From NCBI RefSeq assembly GCF_003337245.1, contig NZ_QPJE01000022.1, positions 1 to 34,028 on the forward strand: DNA of 34,028 bases, read 5' to 3'. Shown here piece after piece: positions 33,931 to 34,028 of the stretch. The first letter of the stretch is position 1. Each line of letters begins with the position of its first letter. The DNA comes from Halanaerobium sp. MA284_MarDTE_T2 (GTDB taxonomy: Bacteria; Bacillota; Halanaerobiia; Halanaerobiales; Halanaerobiaceae). The notes below the pieces were generated by a model. That model was not told the DNA's origin. It saw only the letters and a list, made by a program, of their open reading frames with translations, and searched no databases. Position numbers and translations under genes: made by a program.

Positions 33931-34028
33931 ATGAATTTAAAAGAAAAAGCGTTAAAGATGCATGAAGAAAACATGGGGAAATTAAAAGTAGCAGGAAAGG
34001 TTAAGGTTGAAAATGAAGATGACCTAAC
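33931..34028 (+). CDS. NAD-dependent malic enzyme, N-terminal part (runs off window)
   Basis: Malic enzyme oxidatively decarboxylates malate to pyruvate. Only 32 residues are visible (MNLKEKALKMHEENMGKLKV, then AGKVKVENEDDL). They match the short helical N-terminus of the small bacterial malic enzymes, where ALxxHxxxxGKxxVxxKxxVxxxxDL precedes the AYTPGVA motif. AAGTAGGTG lies 7 bases before the ATG. The catalytic Tyr, Lys and the Rossmann part lie outside the window, so cofactor preference is unseen. Confidence 0.8.
   Translation, partial: MNLKEKALKMHEENMGKLKVAGKVKVENEDDL

Overview
The window is low-G+C chromosomal DNA whose gene content fits an anaerobic, salt-adapted Firmicute, most likely Halanaerobium or a close relative (inference from protein character; no rRNA or other phylogenetic marker is present). 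Pointers are a complete glycine-betaine ABC importer, an NADP-type glutamate dehydrogenase, the Firmicutes-type class III fructose-1,6-bisphosphatase, a cyclopropane fatty acid synthase, and an AsmA-like protein that would suit a two-membraned Firmicute.

Layout. 1-1231: right end of an IS200/IS605-type element (tnpB tail, omega-RNA scaffold, hairpin, TCAA end) inserted in a Na+/proline symporter gene, which keeps only its 3' part. 1434-4753: exodeoxyribonuclease III, a threonine-synthase-like enzyme and an AsmA-like membrane-anchored protein. 4821-8445: promoter, attenuator-like terminator and the opuA operon (ATPase, binding protein, permease), followed by a decayed GGDEF fragment and a strong terminator. 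8615-12496: cfa, a gene-poor stretch, a small P-loop-like protein and gdhA. 13146-17044: a second threonine-synthase-like gene that appears to start at ATT, a DUF1385 membrane protein and fbp. 17134-18485: rpoD with a perfect promoter and, behind it, a 250-bp nested inverted-repeat element. 18919-20892: a PAS-GGDEF-HD-GYP protein. 20902-24872: a perfect 36-bp palindrome, then a peptide-type ABC importer (oppA-oppB-oppC) without ATPase genes. 25426-29188: YkoF-like protein, MATE exporter, a broken DUF89 gene and an ADP-ribosylglycohydrolase-like gene. 29277-30461: two small proteins of unknown role. 30930-32893: isoaspartyl dipeptidase and aspartate racemase with promoter and terminator. 32975-34028: a tnpA relic, a long untranslated stretch led by a perfect promoter, and the first 32 codons of an NAD-malic enzyme.

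Most striking is an IS605-type story told by two sites 27 kb apart. The 31-bp hairpin end that closes the putP-disrupting element recurs inside the DUF89 gene as part of a 43-bp insert. Removing exactly those 43 bp, flanked by TTAT on the left and ending in TCAA on the right, restores one continuous DUF89 reading frame. It looks like a 'solo end' left when an element collapsed between its two hairpins. Also notable are two genes (opuAB and the second threonine-synthase-like gene) whose strong Shine-Dalgarno sequences point to ATT start codons, and several large unexplained palindromes.
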